Virus record (IMG/VR): IMGVR_UViG_3300017709_000009
Span: 1 to 38,166 of that record
Length of the DNA stretch: 38,166 nt
Strand: one strand, 5' to 3'
Source: a virus
Numbering within the stretch: the stretch's first letter is position 1; each line of letters opens with the position of its first letter. The notes under the pieces were generated by a model that did no database searches, was not told where the DNA came from, and saw only the letters and a list, made by a program, of their open reading frames with translations. This document shows positions 1-8,100 of this stretch, one piece after another. A program made the translations under genes and the position numbers.

Positions 1-1
1 A

Positions 2-136
2 GAAGTTTGGATAGGTTCACATTCTAAAGGAAATCATTACATATCAGATGGAATTTATATATATACTGCTAAAGGGGTAGGTTATAATCCTAATAACACA
101 TTCCAGAAATCAGGATATATAACTATTTTTAGATAA
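2..136 (+). CDS. C-terminal fragment of an unidentified protein (5' end outside window)
   Basis: An open frame enters from the left edge and stops at TAA 134-136, leaving 44 codons. The visible tail is rich in Gly, Tyr, Ile and Asn (for example GIYIYTAKGVGYNPNN), which suggests beta-structure such as the end of a beta-sandwich or fiber-like domain. There is no start codon in the window, so the true length is unknown. A 38-base gap separates it from the next gene. No family is recognised. Coding is supported by the open frame, by a composition like its neighbours and by the same strand as all other genes here. Confidence 0.5.
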   Translation, partial: EVWIGSHSKGNHYISDGIYIYTAKGVGYNPNNTFQKSGYITIFR

Positions 137-174
137 AATTTGGGTTTTATAAAAGAGGACCATACACTTAGTAT

Positions 175-708
175 ATGGAATCTTTTTATTATAGATACGG
201 ACCTGTAGGAACCACAAAACCTTGGTATAACCCTATTCCTATAGACTTAGTAAATAAATGGGTTGAGGATTTTAAAAAATTAGATTTAGGTGAATACGAA
301 ATTTATTTGGGGGGCAAATATGTGATAGACCCACTCAATACAGATGATGTAGATATTTGTATAACAGGTCCTATCTATGATTATGTAAAATTATATGAAA
401 TTATGGTAGAGGGCTATGAGTTAGCACTAAATAAATATAACTTCTTTATTGATATCAAACATTATGACAATTTAGATTTTTTTAAATACCCAAGAATAGA
501 TGGGTTTCAAAGATACCATATCATGACTGAATTAGCAGGTATAGAACAAAAAATAGTTAATGGAATAGAAATTTTAAAAAACATAAAAAAAACATATATA
601 CCCCAATCAGATTTTATCCCTAAGGAACTTGCCGTAAACATAGCAACATTTCCTATGAAAAAACAAATTAAAGATGGAAGGGTATATAATCCTATTAAAT
701 TAAATTAA
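175..708 (+). CDS. Nucleotidyltransferase-fold protein (MNT-like)
   Basis: 177 residues. The centre reads LGGKYVIDPLNTDDVDICI (about residues 45-63). This fits the nucleotidyltransferase superfamily pattern of a glycine pair followed by Asp-x-Asp (D58, D60), and a third acidic position is plausible at D93 in the FFIDIKHYD strand. Such proteins transfer a nucleotide to a protein, RNA or small molecule; the substrate cannot be told from sequence. No signal peptide or membrane segment is visible. The gene starts at ATG 175 and its TAA directly abuts the thyX ATG at 709, so the two are probably cotranscribed. The fold call comes from motif spacing only; a non-catalytic relative is possible. Confidence 0.6.
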   Translation: MESFYYRYGPVGTTKPWYNPIPIDLVNKWVEDFKKLDLGEYEIYLGGKYVIDPLNTDDVDICITGPIYDYVKLYEIMVEGYELALNKYNFFIDIKHYDNLDFFKYPRIDGFQRYHIMTELAGIEQKIVNGIEILKNIKKTYIPQSDFIPKELAVNIATFPMKKQIKDGRVYNPIKLN

Positions 709-1356
709 ATGAAAGTTACTTTATTAAATGTTACTCCAAACGCTGAAGACCACATTGTGGAGGTGGCACGTGTATCTAGTTCACGTAAGAATAAGAAAGA
801 TAAACCAGAAGGCCTTCTTAAATACCTGGTACGACACAAACACTGGTCGCCGTTCGAGCACGGTCACGCGACGTTCGAGATTGAAACTTCCAAAGCCATC
901 GGAATCCAACTCATCCGTCACCGTTCTTTCGCTTTTCAAGAATTTAGTCAACGATATCAAGATGTTAATCGTTTGGGAGATATATTCGAACCCATTGAAT
1001 TACGGGCACAATGTGAAGATAACAGACAGAGCTCAACAGAGGTAATTGATCCTAAGATTCAAATGGAAACCAACCTATCTGCGTCTGAAACTATTGATGC
1101 TTTCTTAGGTAAAGCTCATTCACTTTATAATAAATTATTAGAAGCAGGTGTTGCACGTGAACAAGCTCGTATGGTCCTCCCATTAGCTACTACTACTAAA
1201 ATTCATATGACAGGTAGTATTCGCTCATGGATTCACTTTTTAGAATTACGAGATGATGATCATGCACAAAAAGAAATTCAAATGGTTGCTAAGGAAATAA
1301 AGCGTATATTTATCAGGGAATTTCCTATAATCTCAAAAGGATTAAATTATGAATAA
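709..1356 (+). CDS. thyX: FAD-dependent thymidylate synthase ThyX
   Basis: 215 residues, a normal length for ThyX. The enzyme makes dTMP from dUMP using methylenetetrahydrofolate, FAD and NADPH, and phages use it to supply DNA precursors. The signature RHR-x7-S is present as RHRSFAFQEFS at residues 70-80, followed by QRY. The upstream HKHWSPFEHGHATFEI segment (about 43-58) is also typical of the family. The ATG follows immediately after the previous stop. The downstream gene overlaps by 8 bases if its first ATG is used. A patch at about 828-930 is visibly richer in G+C than the rest of the gene, with codons such as TCG, CCG, GAG, GCG and ACG, which hints at mosaic ancestry. Identification is confident. 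Confidence 0.95.
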   Translation: MKVTLLNVTPNAEDHIVEVARVSSSRKNKKDKPEGLLKYLVRHKHWSPFEHGHATFEIETSKAIGIQLIRHRSFAFQEFSQRYQDVNRLGDIFEPIELRAQCEDNRQSSTEVIDPKIQMETNLSASETIDAFLGKAHSLYNKLLEAGVAREQARMVLPLATTTKIHMTGSIRSWIHFLELRDDDHAQKEIQMVAKEIKRIFIREFPIISKGLNYE

Positions 1357-1840
1357 AAAAGAAATGAATTTAGAAGTTGTAAGATTCTCAAGCGAATCTG
1401 ATTCAACAAGTGGCTTATTATTTGATATAACTGGTGGTAAGCGTAAATTTTTAGCCTATACTCTTGAAGATGAGTATAGGGAAGAAAAAATAATGCATGA
1501 AACACGTATCCCTGCAGGGACTTATGAAATAACCCTCCGCACAGTAGGTGGATTTCATACTAAGTATACCCACAAATATGGTGAAATGCATAAAGGTATG
1601 CTCTGGGTACGTAATGTTCCTGGGTTTGAGTATATCTTAATCCATACAGGTAACACAGATGAACATACTTCAGGATGTTTACTTTTAGGTGATACACAAA
1701 CAAATAACCAAACCAAAAAAGGTGGTTTTACGGGTTCTTCAGTTCAAGCCTACAAACGAGTCTATCCTCCTATTGCAGAAATTTTAGATAATGGGGGAAA
1801 AGTAAATATAACTTATACTGATTACGATTCAATAGATTAA
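1349..1840 (+). CDS. DUF5675-like protein
   Basis: 163 residues. The order of motifs fits the DUF5675 family common in phages of Bacteroidetes: AYTLEDEYRE near residue 36, RIPAGTYEI near 53, then VPGFEYILIHTGN (90-102) and HTSGCLLLG (106-114). The His...Ser-Gly-Cys arrangement resembles the H...SxGC active site of L,D-transpeptidase-like proteins, so a cell-wall role is conceivable but unproven. ATG 1349 overlaps thyX by 8 bases. A second ATG at 1364 (MNLEVVRF) avoids the overlap and may be the real start. It is the last gene before the terminator at 1862-1889. Confidence 0.75.
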   Translation: MNKKEMNLEVVRFSSESDSTSGLLFDITGGKRKFLAYTLEDEYREEKIMHETRIPAGTYEITLRTVGGFHTKYTHKYGEMHKGMLWVRNVPGFEYILIHTGNTDEHTSGCLLLGDTQTNNQTKKGGFTGSSVQAYKRVYPPIAEILDNGGKVNITYTDYDSID

Positions 1841-1861
1841 AAGTATGTATCAGATTAAAAG

Positions 1862-1889
1862 AAAAGCGACCTTTTGGTCGCTTTTTTTT
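1862..1889 (+). terminator. Rho-independent terminator
   Basis: A perfect 10-bp inverted repeat, AAAAGCGACC (1862-1871) and GGTCGCTTTT (1876-1885), encloses a TTTT loop and runs into an eight-T tract (1882-1889). It lies 21 bases after the stop of the DUF5675-like gene and should end the nucleotidyltransferase-thyX-DUF5675 transcript. It is the only strong intrinsic terminator I see in the window. Confidence 0.9.
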
Positions 1890-1918
1890 GTTTTTTTAAA
1901 AATTTTTTCGTATCTTAC
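1887..1918 (+). promoter_or_regulatory. Bacteroidetes-type promoter candidate
   Basis: TTTG (1887-1890), exactly 20 bases, then TATCTTAC (1911-1918). This resembles the Bacteroidetes housekeeping promoter (TTTG, about 20 bases, TAnnTTTG), differing in the last two positions of the -7 box. It starts inside the T-tract of the terminator and points toward the gene at 1941, so it would restart transcription after termination. The same spacing and TATCTT core recur at 12921-12952. Confidence 0.5.
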
Positions 1919-1920
1919 GT

Positions 1921-1940
1921 GTGTATCAAAAAATATACAC
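1921..1940 (+). promoter_or_regulatory. Inverted repeat abutting a start codon (operator or RNA hairpin)
   Basis: GTGTAT (1921-1926) and ATACAC (1935-1940) are perfect reverse complements separated by 8 A-rich bases. The right arm touches the ATG at 1941, and the left arm begins 3 bases after the promoter-like TATCTTAC. It could be an operator over the transcription start or a small hairpin affecting translation. The stem is short, so the functional claim is tentative. Confidence 0.35.
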
Positions 1941-2516
1941 ATGAAAAATTTATGTCTAATTGTATTAATGGGGTTAGTATTTAATGTTAAATCCCAAGAA
2001 GAAATTCCTGTAAATTATAGTTTACAGCTTAATTATATTAATTTCTTAAATCAAGGAGAATATAACTTACAAGGGTTTAGAATAGCATATTGGCCCAGAG
2101 AATATAGAACCCCTTACTACTATAGTGCTTCACGTAGTCTAGCGGGGCAGGGATTATATAGTAATGGGTCTGTGCGTAGAATATACCCTAATGATAATAA
2201 TATTGGTTTTTTTCTAGATGTAGCTTTTACTCCACCAGACATTATTAAGGCAAATGAAAAGCAAACATTATCTTTAGGAATTATATTTCCTGTATTTAAA
2301 GAATTTATGGTTCATTTTGGTATAGGTTCTAAATGGAATAATGGAGAAGGAGATAATTATGAATCGGATTTAATATCTACTTATGGAATATCTTATTTAT
2401 TAAGTAAAAGAGGATTAACCTTTACTTTAGCAAGACAACCCGAAAGATTTAGAGAATTATTTACTAGAGGTAATTCTAGTACAATGGTTGGGGTAGGATA
2501 TACATTTATACGATAA
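1941..2516 (+). CDS. Exported, probably outer-membrane beta-barrel-like protein
   Basis: 191 residues from ATG 1941. I prefer this start because it opens with a clear signal peptide (MKNLCLIVLMGLVFNVKSQ), follows a terminator and a promoter-like element, and the frame upstream of it translates the terminator itself. After the SQ cleavage site the protein shows alternating polar/aromatic strands, Tyr- and Gly-rich, and ends in GVGYTFIR, as small outer-membrane barrels do. There is no lipobox cysteine. It is the first gene of a new transcription unit and is followed 3 bases later by the metallopeptidase-VWA gene. A phage-made envelope protein could alter host-surface properties or assist lysis; the specific role is unknown. 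The barrel call rests on the strand pattern only. Confidence 0.65.
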   Translation: MKNLCLIVLMGLVFNVKSQEEIPVNYSLQLNYINFLNQGEYNLQGFRIAYWPREYRTPYYYSASRSLAGQGLYSNGSVRRIYPNDNNIGFFLDVAFTPPDIIKANEKQTLSLGIIFPVFKEFMVHFGIGSKWNNGEGDNYESDLISTYGISYLLSKRGLTFTLARQPERFRELFTRGNSSTMVGVGYTFIR

Positions 2517-2519
2517 ACA

Positions 2520-4274
2520 ATGAATAAAGGAGCAGCTTATTGGATGGATCTAAAATATTTTGATGATGAAGATCCAATTTTTTTAGCACAAGTTCAAAGA
2601 GGGATAACTAACTTTGTAAAAATCCTAACAGGAAAAGATATTCCTGTAGAATATGCTACATCAGGTGATTCTATGACTGATGGAGAAATAGTTTATATTG
2701 CTTCTAATCTTAAGGAAGATACAATAGATTATACAGTAGGGTTAGCTCTTCATGAAGCTTCTCATGTTTTATTAACAGATTTTGAATATCTTAATAAAGA
2801 AAAAGGAACCGTACTAAAAAGAGTACATAATATACCTGAAGAAGATCATGATAATGTATTTACTTTGATTAATTTTGTTGAAGATAAACGCATAGATAAT
2901 TTTGTGTACTCAACCGCTCCTGGATATCAGTTTTATTATGAACAACTTTACCGTAAATCTTTTTATAATGAAATTGTAGATGAAAATCTCCAAAATGATA
3001 TATTTAGAACTCCATCTTGGGATTCATATTTTTTTAGAATAATTAATATATTTAATCGTAATTCTAATCTTGACGCCCTACCTGGCTTGAGAGAGGTACG
3101 CGATTTACTCACGTTTAATCGCATAAGATCAATGCAATCTACGCGTGATGCTGTAGAAGTAGCTGTTAAAATTTATAACATAATTAAACCACATATTCAA
3201 GATGAAGAAGAAAAGGAAGATGGAGAAGATAAACCTTTAAACAATCAAGAATATAAAACTCGTGAACAGGTAGAACGTCAAAAGAATTTTATTAACTCGC
3301 AATATAGAAAAAAACGTGTTCATAAGAAGGTAAAAGAACAAGTTAATAAATTAGCTAATTCAGATACTAAAATTAATAATTATCCTTTATCTAAAACTAC
3401 ATCTATCCCAACTCTAATCACTAAAAACTGGGAAGAATATTTTACAGGTCCCTTTGGTCATAATGAAGAATCAGTTAATAAAGGGTTATTTTTAGGAAAA
3501 CAGCTTCTTAAAAAACTTAAAGCTAGAAATACAGTTAAAAAAGATATTTTCGAAAACCAAAAAAAAGGTAAACTAAATTCTTCTAAATTATACCAAGCAC
3601 CTTTTAATGAAAACCTATTTTACAGGATAGAAAAAGAAGATTACAAAAATGTTTTTATCCACATATCATTAGATCTTAGTGGTAGTATGAGGGGAGAAAA
3701 ATTAGCCCAAACTATCCAAACAGCTGTAGCTATAGCTTATGCTGCTTGTAATATAAAAGGATTTGATGTAGAGATTTCTTTAAGAGGTACTATTGATCCT
3801 AATAAATCTAAATCTATGCATTCGTCTAATCAAGTTCCTATATTAGCTTATGCTTTTAATTCTAAAAAGGATTCTACAAAAAAATTAGAAAAATTTAAAA
3901 AACTTACTGTGTGCGGTATGACACCCGAAGGAATATGTTTAGATCAAATTAGAAAAGATTTGCCTTCTCCTTCTTACAATCAAGAAGTTTATTTAGTAAA
4001 TATATCAGATGGGTTGCCTAATATAAGTTCAGCTTCTTATAATTTTAGTACAGCTATTAATCATACGGCTAAAGTAGTTAATGAATATAAAAAGGATAAT
4101 ATTGGATTATTGAGTTATTTTATTCATGATACTTGGGATAAAACACAAAAATCAGAATCAACATTTAAAAAAATGTATGGAAAGAGTGCTAAATATATTG
4201 ATGTTAATAATGTATCTTTAGTAGCTAATACAATTAATAATCTTCTTCTTTCAAATACTATTAAGTCTTTTTAA
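2520..4274 (+). CDS. Metallopeptidase-like and von Willebrand factor A (VWA) domain protein
   Basis: 584 residues. The N-terminal part carries HEASH (residues 78-82) in LALHEASHVLLTDF, an HExxH zinc-binding motif, with nearby EEDH and FVEDKRID segments that could supply further ligands. A charged linker (about 225-290) leads to a VWA domain. Its MIDAS motif is DLSGSM (385-390), with a later conserved Thr in GMTPEG and Asp in ISDGLPN. The architecture recalls CobT/VWA proteins that partner MoxR-type AAA ATPases; no such ATPase is in this window. No signal peptide is seen, so it is probably cytoplasmic. A chaperone, maturation or host-takeover role is possible. Domain calls are good; function is open. 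Confidence 0.8.
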   Translation: MNKGAAYWMDLKYFDDEDPIFLAQVQRGITNFVKILTGKDIPVEYATSGDSMTDGEIVYIASNLKEDTIDYTVGLALHEASHVLLTDFEYLNKEKGTVLKRVHNIPEEDHDNVFTLINFVEDKRIDNFVYSTAPGYQFYYEQLYRKSFYNEIVDENLQNDIFRTPSWDSYFFRIINIFNRNSNLDALPGLREVRDLLTFNRIRSMQSTRDAVEVAVKIYNIIKPHIQDEEEKEDGEDKPLNNQEYKTREQVERQKNFINSQYRKKRVHKKVKEQVNKLANSDTKINNYPLSKTTSIPTLITKNWEEYFTGPFGHNEESVNKGLFLGKQLLKKLKARNTVKKDIFENQKKGKLNSSKLYQAPFNENLFYRIEKEDYKNVFIHISLDLSGSMRGEKLAQTIQTAVAIAYAACNIKGFDVEISLRGTIDPNKSKSMHSSNQVPILAYAFNSKKDSTKKLEKFKKLTVCGMTPEGICLDQIRKDLPSPSYNQEVYLVNISDGLPNISSASYNFSTAINHTAKVVNEYKKDNIGLLSYFIHDTWDKTQKSESTFKKMYGKSAKYIDVNNVSLVANTINNLLLSNTIKSF

Positions 4275-4309
4275 AATATTACATATGTACCTCTAGAAAA
4301 ATTAATGTA

Positions 4310-4486
4310 ATGGGTTTAGAGGATATTTTATCTTATATTGAAAATATAATTGAAACTATTGAATTCGATGAGACCACTTTATCAGAAGTGCATGATAAAC
4401 TTCAAGAACTAGCTATAGATCTTGAAGATAATTTAGTGACATCTGGGGAGGAAGAAGAAGAATTTGATTTTGGTGATTTTATATAA
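4310..4486 (+). CDS. Small acidic protein, function unknown
   Basis: 58 residues, from ATG 4310 to TAA 4484-4486. The sequence is helical and strongly acidic, ending in a run of five glutamates and FDFGDFI. No domain is recognised. It fills the space between the VWA gene and the membrane protein at 4546. Its composition (Leu/Ile/Glu/Asp-rich amphipathic helix plus acidic tail) is that of a real small protein rather than chance frame. A partner-binding or DNA-mimic role would be speculation. Confidence 0.6.
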   Translation: MGLEDILSYIENIIETIEFDETTLSEVHDKLQELAIDLEDNLVTSGEEEEEFDFGDFI

Positions 4487-4545
4487 TATGTATTAACGTC
4501 TTTTAAAAAATAGGTTATGGTTAAATTATTGAAAGTAATCTATTT

Positions 4546-4830
4546 ATGGCTAAAGAATTAAATGAAAATACTGGGTTTCACGTTAGTATTAAGACCCTAG
4601 GAGGAATAGGGGTAGGTATAGCAACAGTTATAAGCATGTGGTTTGCACTTCAGGCAGATATAGCTGAAGCTAAAGAACTCCCCGCACCAACAGCCCCTGA
4701 AATAACGAGAATGGAATTTGACATGAAGGACCAATTAGTCCGTCAAACCATTATGACAACCCAGGAAGATGTCCAAGAACTTAAAGAAGATCTAGACAGA
4801 ATTGAAGCTAAAATAGATAAATTAAATTAA
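4546..4830 (+). CDS. Single-pass membrane protein with coiled coil
   Basis: 94 residues. One hydrophobic Gly-rich segment (about 17-36, LGGIGVGIATVISMWFALQA) follows a short polar N-terminus. After a Pro-rich hinge (LPAPTAP) a heptad-rich helix runs to the end (DVQELKEDLDRIEAKIDKL). The layout is like small phage envelope proteins such as holin- or spanin-like factors, but no diagnostic motif is present. The stop is followed one base later by the ATG of the exported thioredoxin-fold gene, so they are likely cotranslated. A lysis role is only one option; an anchor for a membrane complex is another. Confidence 0.65.
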   Translation: MAKELNENTGFHVSIKTLGGIGVGIATVISMWFALQADIAEAKELPAPTAPEITRMEFDMKDQLVRQTIMTTQEDVQELKEDLDRIEAKIDKLN

Positions 4831-4831
4831 G

Positions 4832-5197
4832 ATGAAGTATCTTGTTTCGATTTTATCTTTTTTACTTGTTTCTACTAATGCAAGTAAACCCATATTAGAA
4901 GAAAAATCACCTTTATGTGGTGATGATATATGTGTTGTACAATTTAATGCAGCATTTAATTCAGCAAATGAAGTAAATTGGTTAAGTGAATTAACAGACT
5001 GTTCTACATCAACAGTAGATATTATGGCTGACCCAAGTTTACCACAAGATTATAAAATAGTTGTTGTACCTACCATTCTAGTCCTAGAGGACGGGGAGGA
5101 AGTAGCGAGGTTTCAGGCTAACATTATGATGACGATGGAAGCAACTCGTGAAGAGGTGCAAGAATCCATAGACGAAATCATAATGAGCAAATTTTAA
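4832..5197 (+). CDS. Exported thioredoxin-fold protein without CxxC
   Basis: 121 residues. A signal peptide (MKYLVSILSFLLVSTNAS) is followed by a thioredoxin-like pattern: a beta-strand CVVQFNAAF, a helix, then VVVPTILVLEDGEEVARF, which matches the cis-proline strand-turn-strand of thioredoxins. The position where WCxxC should sit reads FNAAFNSAN, so the redox pair is missing. Cysteines occur instead as CGDDIC near the mature N-terminus and one in LTDC. The stop overlaps the next start (TAATG at 5195-5199), coupling it to the large Cys-rich exported protein. It may chaperone or bind that protein rather than oxidise it; this is inference. Confidence 0.6.
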   Translation: MKYLVSILSFLLVSTNASKPILEEKSPLCGDDICVVQFNAAFNSANEVNWLSELTDCSTSTVDIMADPSLPQDYKIVVVPTILVLEDGEEVARFQANIMMTMEATREEVQESIDEIIMSKF

Positions 5198-8100
5198 TGA
5201 AACATTTATTAACCTCCCTCTTATTACTTATTGGTCTTACATGTTTGGCTCAGCCAACATACTTAGATCTTACAATCCAACTTGATCAATATCCACCAGA
5301 AACTGCTTGGATAATAACTCAAGGAACTGATACAATTATTACTAGTCCTAGTTATGCTAATACACCTCCTAATACTTTAGTTGAACAAAGAGTATTCTTA
5401 AATTCTAATACTGATTATACATTTACAATTGTTGATACCTTTGGGGATGGTATTTGTTGTGAATTTGGAGATGGATTTTTTATAACTGCTAATAATTGTG
5501 ATGGTGTAATATTTGAAGAATATGAATTTGGATCATCCATAGCTAGCTATGATTTTAATTTAACTCCTTGTGAATTACCTACCTCAGATATAACATTTAG
5601 GGTTAATTTAGCTAATGCACCACCAGAAATAGAAACCCCAGGTGTATTAGGTAACTGGAATGGTTGGCAAGTTATTCCTATGATTTATGATGAAGATGAT
5701 GAATGGTTTGTAACAATTCCTATCCAATCAGGAAATTATATTTGGAAATTTGCTGACTTCAATAACCCAGATTTACAGGAATTACCTGTTGGTGTCGGTG
5801 AAAATTCATGTTTTTTATTTGATGGTAATGGATTTGTAAACAGAACTCTAGAAGTAATTGAAGAAGAAAATCAAATGCTTCTTAACTATTGTTGGGAATC
5901 ATGTTTACCTTGTGGTGCTATTCCTGGATGTTCTAACCCTAGTGCTATTAACTGGAGTCCTTGGGTTAATTTTGATGATGGGTCATGTGTAACACAAAAT
6001 ATTGATTGTCCTTTAGGTGAAGCACCAATTGAAATAGTAGTTACTCCTGATAACTTCGGACCAGAAACTAGTTGGATTTTATTTGGGGACCAAGGAGGTA
6101 TAACTTCCGCTCCTATAGGCACGTATTCAGGAGCAGCACCAGGTATCCCAATTTCTACTGCTATATGTCTACCTATAGGAGCTGATTATGATGTAGTAAT
6201 AGCTGATTCCTATGGTGATGGATTATGTGCTTCATGCGCTACTAATAACCCTAACTTAGAGAGTGGTAATGTTCAAATATTCAACTGTAATGGAGATACT
6301 TTATATAACCTCCAAGATGAATTTCCTGATGGAGATTTTGGATACGAAACTTTATCTACTATGTTTACCCCAACAGTATGTGGTGATATAACTGATATAG
6401 TAGGTTGTACCGATCCTGATTTTATAGAATACAATCCAGATGCTATTATAGATAACCCACTTGAATCTTTTTGCGTTACTCCTATTGTATTAGGATGTTT
6501 AGATGAAACCCAATTTAACTATAATCCTGAAGCTAACACTGAAGATGTTATTCAATTTTGTGATTATACTTTAACTATTACAGATGGTGTTGGAGATGGT
6601 TGGTTTGGTAGTTGGATTGGAATACACCAGCAATGGTATTTTTCACCCCAATACCAAATGGGTCCTAATGATGGTACTGAATTATCATTTAATGTACCCG
6701 GTTTAGATGCTTCTAAAAAAACTTATATATATTTCTTTACTACTCCACAATCAATTAATACTATTCAACAGTGTGGATTTACTTTAACCAATCCTGGGGG
6801 TGATGTTATTTTAGATATTCCTTTCTTTAGTGCAGTTCCTTTTACTGAAGAAAGTGGATGGTATGTTTATGAAATAGATTTATATTGTGGTAATACATGT
6901 GAAGAATTTATTTATGGTTGTTTAGATAATATAGCAGTTAATTATAATGAAGAGGCAAATACTGAAGATGAAAGCTGTTATTATCAACCAGGTTGTACTA
7001 GTGCTGGTTATTTAGAATATTATACTCAAGGATTTGAAGCCGATTTTGATAATGGTAATTGCCAAACATTAGCAGTATTTGGTTGCACAGATATAGATGC
7101 CTTTAATTTTGATGAAGGAGCTAATGTAGACAATGAAACATGTGTTGATAAAATATTTGGTTGTACTAATGAATTAGCATTCAACTATGATCCATTAGCT
7201 AACACTGATGATAACTCATGTATACCCATTATAGAAGGTTGTACTAACCCTGAGGCATTAAATTACACCCTTGAAGCCAATACAGAAGACTTCAGCTGTA
7301 TACTTCCAATTTTAGGTTGCACTGACCCAACATCATTTAATTATAACCCACTAGCTAATACAGATGATAATTCATGTATAGAAGTAGTATTTGGGTGCAC
7401 AGATGAAACTGCGTTTAATTATGATCCTCTAGCTAATACAAATGTAGGATGCGAATCTATAGTTGAAGGATGTACTGATATAGAAGCCTTTAATTTTAAT
7501 GTTAGTGCTAATGTAGACGATGGATCATGTGAATCTATAGTATTTGGTTGTACAGATGAAACTGCTTTTAACTACAACCCAAATGCTAATACGAATGTTG
7601 GTTGTGAATCCGTAGTTGAAGGTTGTACTGATGAAGAAGCTATTAATTATGACCCCCAAGCCAATACTGATAATGGTACTTGTGAAGCTGAAATATTTGG
7701 TTGTACCGACCCTACAGCATTTAATTATGATGAGTTAGCAAACACAGATAATGGATCTTGTGAAGAAATAATATTTGGATGTATAGATGAAACAGCCTTT
7801 AATTATGACCCATTAGCTAATACAAATATAGGGTGTGAATCCTTTATTGAAGGTTGTACTGACCCATCAGCATTTAATTATAACCCAGAAGCCAATACTG
7901 AAGACTTTAGTTGCATTGAAGTAATATATGGTTGTACTGATCCACAAGCAGCTAATTATGATGAAGAAGCAAATACAGATAATGGTACATGTGAAACAGT
8001 ATATGCTAACTGTGTAGATTCAGTAGTTGAAACTTATAATTTATTAGAATTAGAAAGTGAATGCTTTGCTTGGGTAATTGATGTTAGCCCAAGTTGTTGT

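Noticed and set aside
139-170. TTTG-N20-TACACTTA before the gene at 175 as a third host-type promoter
   Set aside because: The -7 box matches poorly, and transcription would start almost at the ATG.
728-1045. Second frame on + strand inside thyX
   Set aside because: It is fully contained in a confidently identified gene and has no recognisable protein features.
1845-1940. Longer N-terminus for the gene ending at 2516, from ATG 1845
   Set aside because: This stretch translates the terminator hairpin and the promoter-like region. The ATG at 1941 gives a proper signal peptide.
4516-4560. 14-codon ORF (MVKLLKVIYLWLKN) before the gene at 4546
   Set aside because: Too short to support, overlaps the next gene's start and has no leader-peptide features.
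5886-6122. Reverse-strand open frame within the T9SS-type gene
   Set aside because: It lies inside a long, well-supported gene and shows no domain or start context.
7081-7992. Regular ~76-base periodicity as a possible CRISPR array
   Set aside because: The repeats are imperfect, in frame, protein-coding and lack unique spacers. They are protein repeats.
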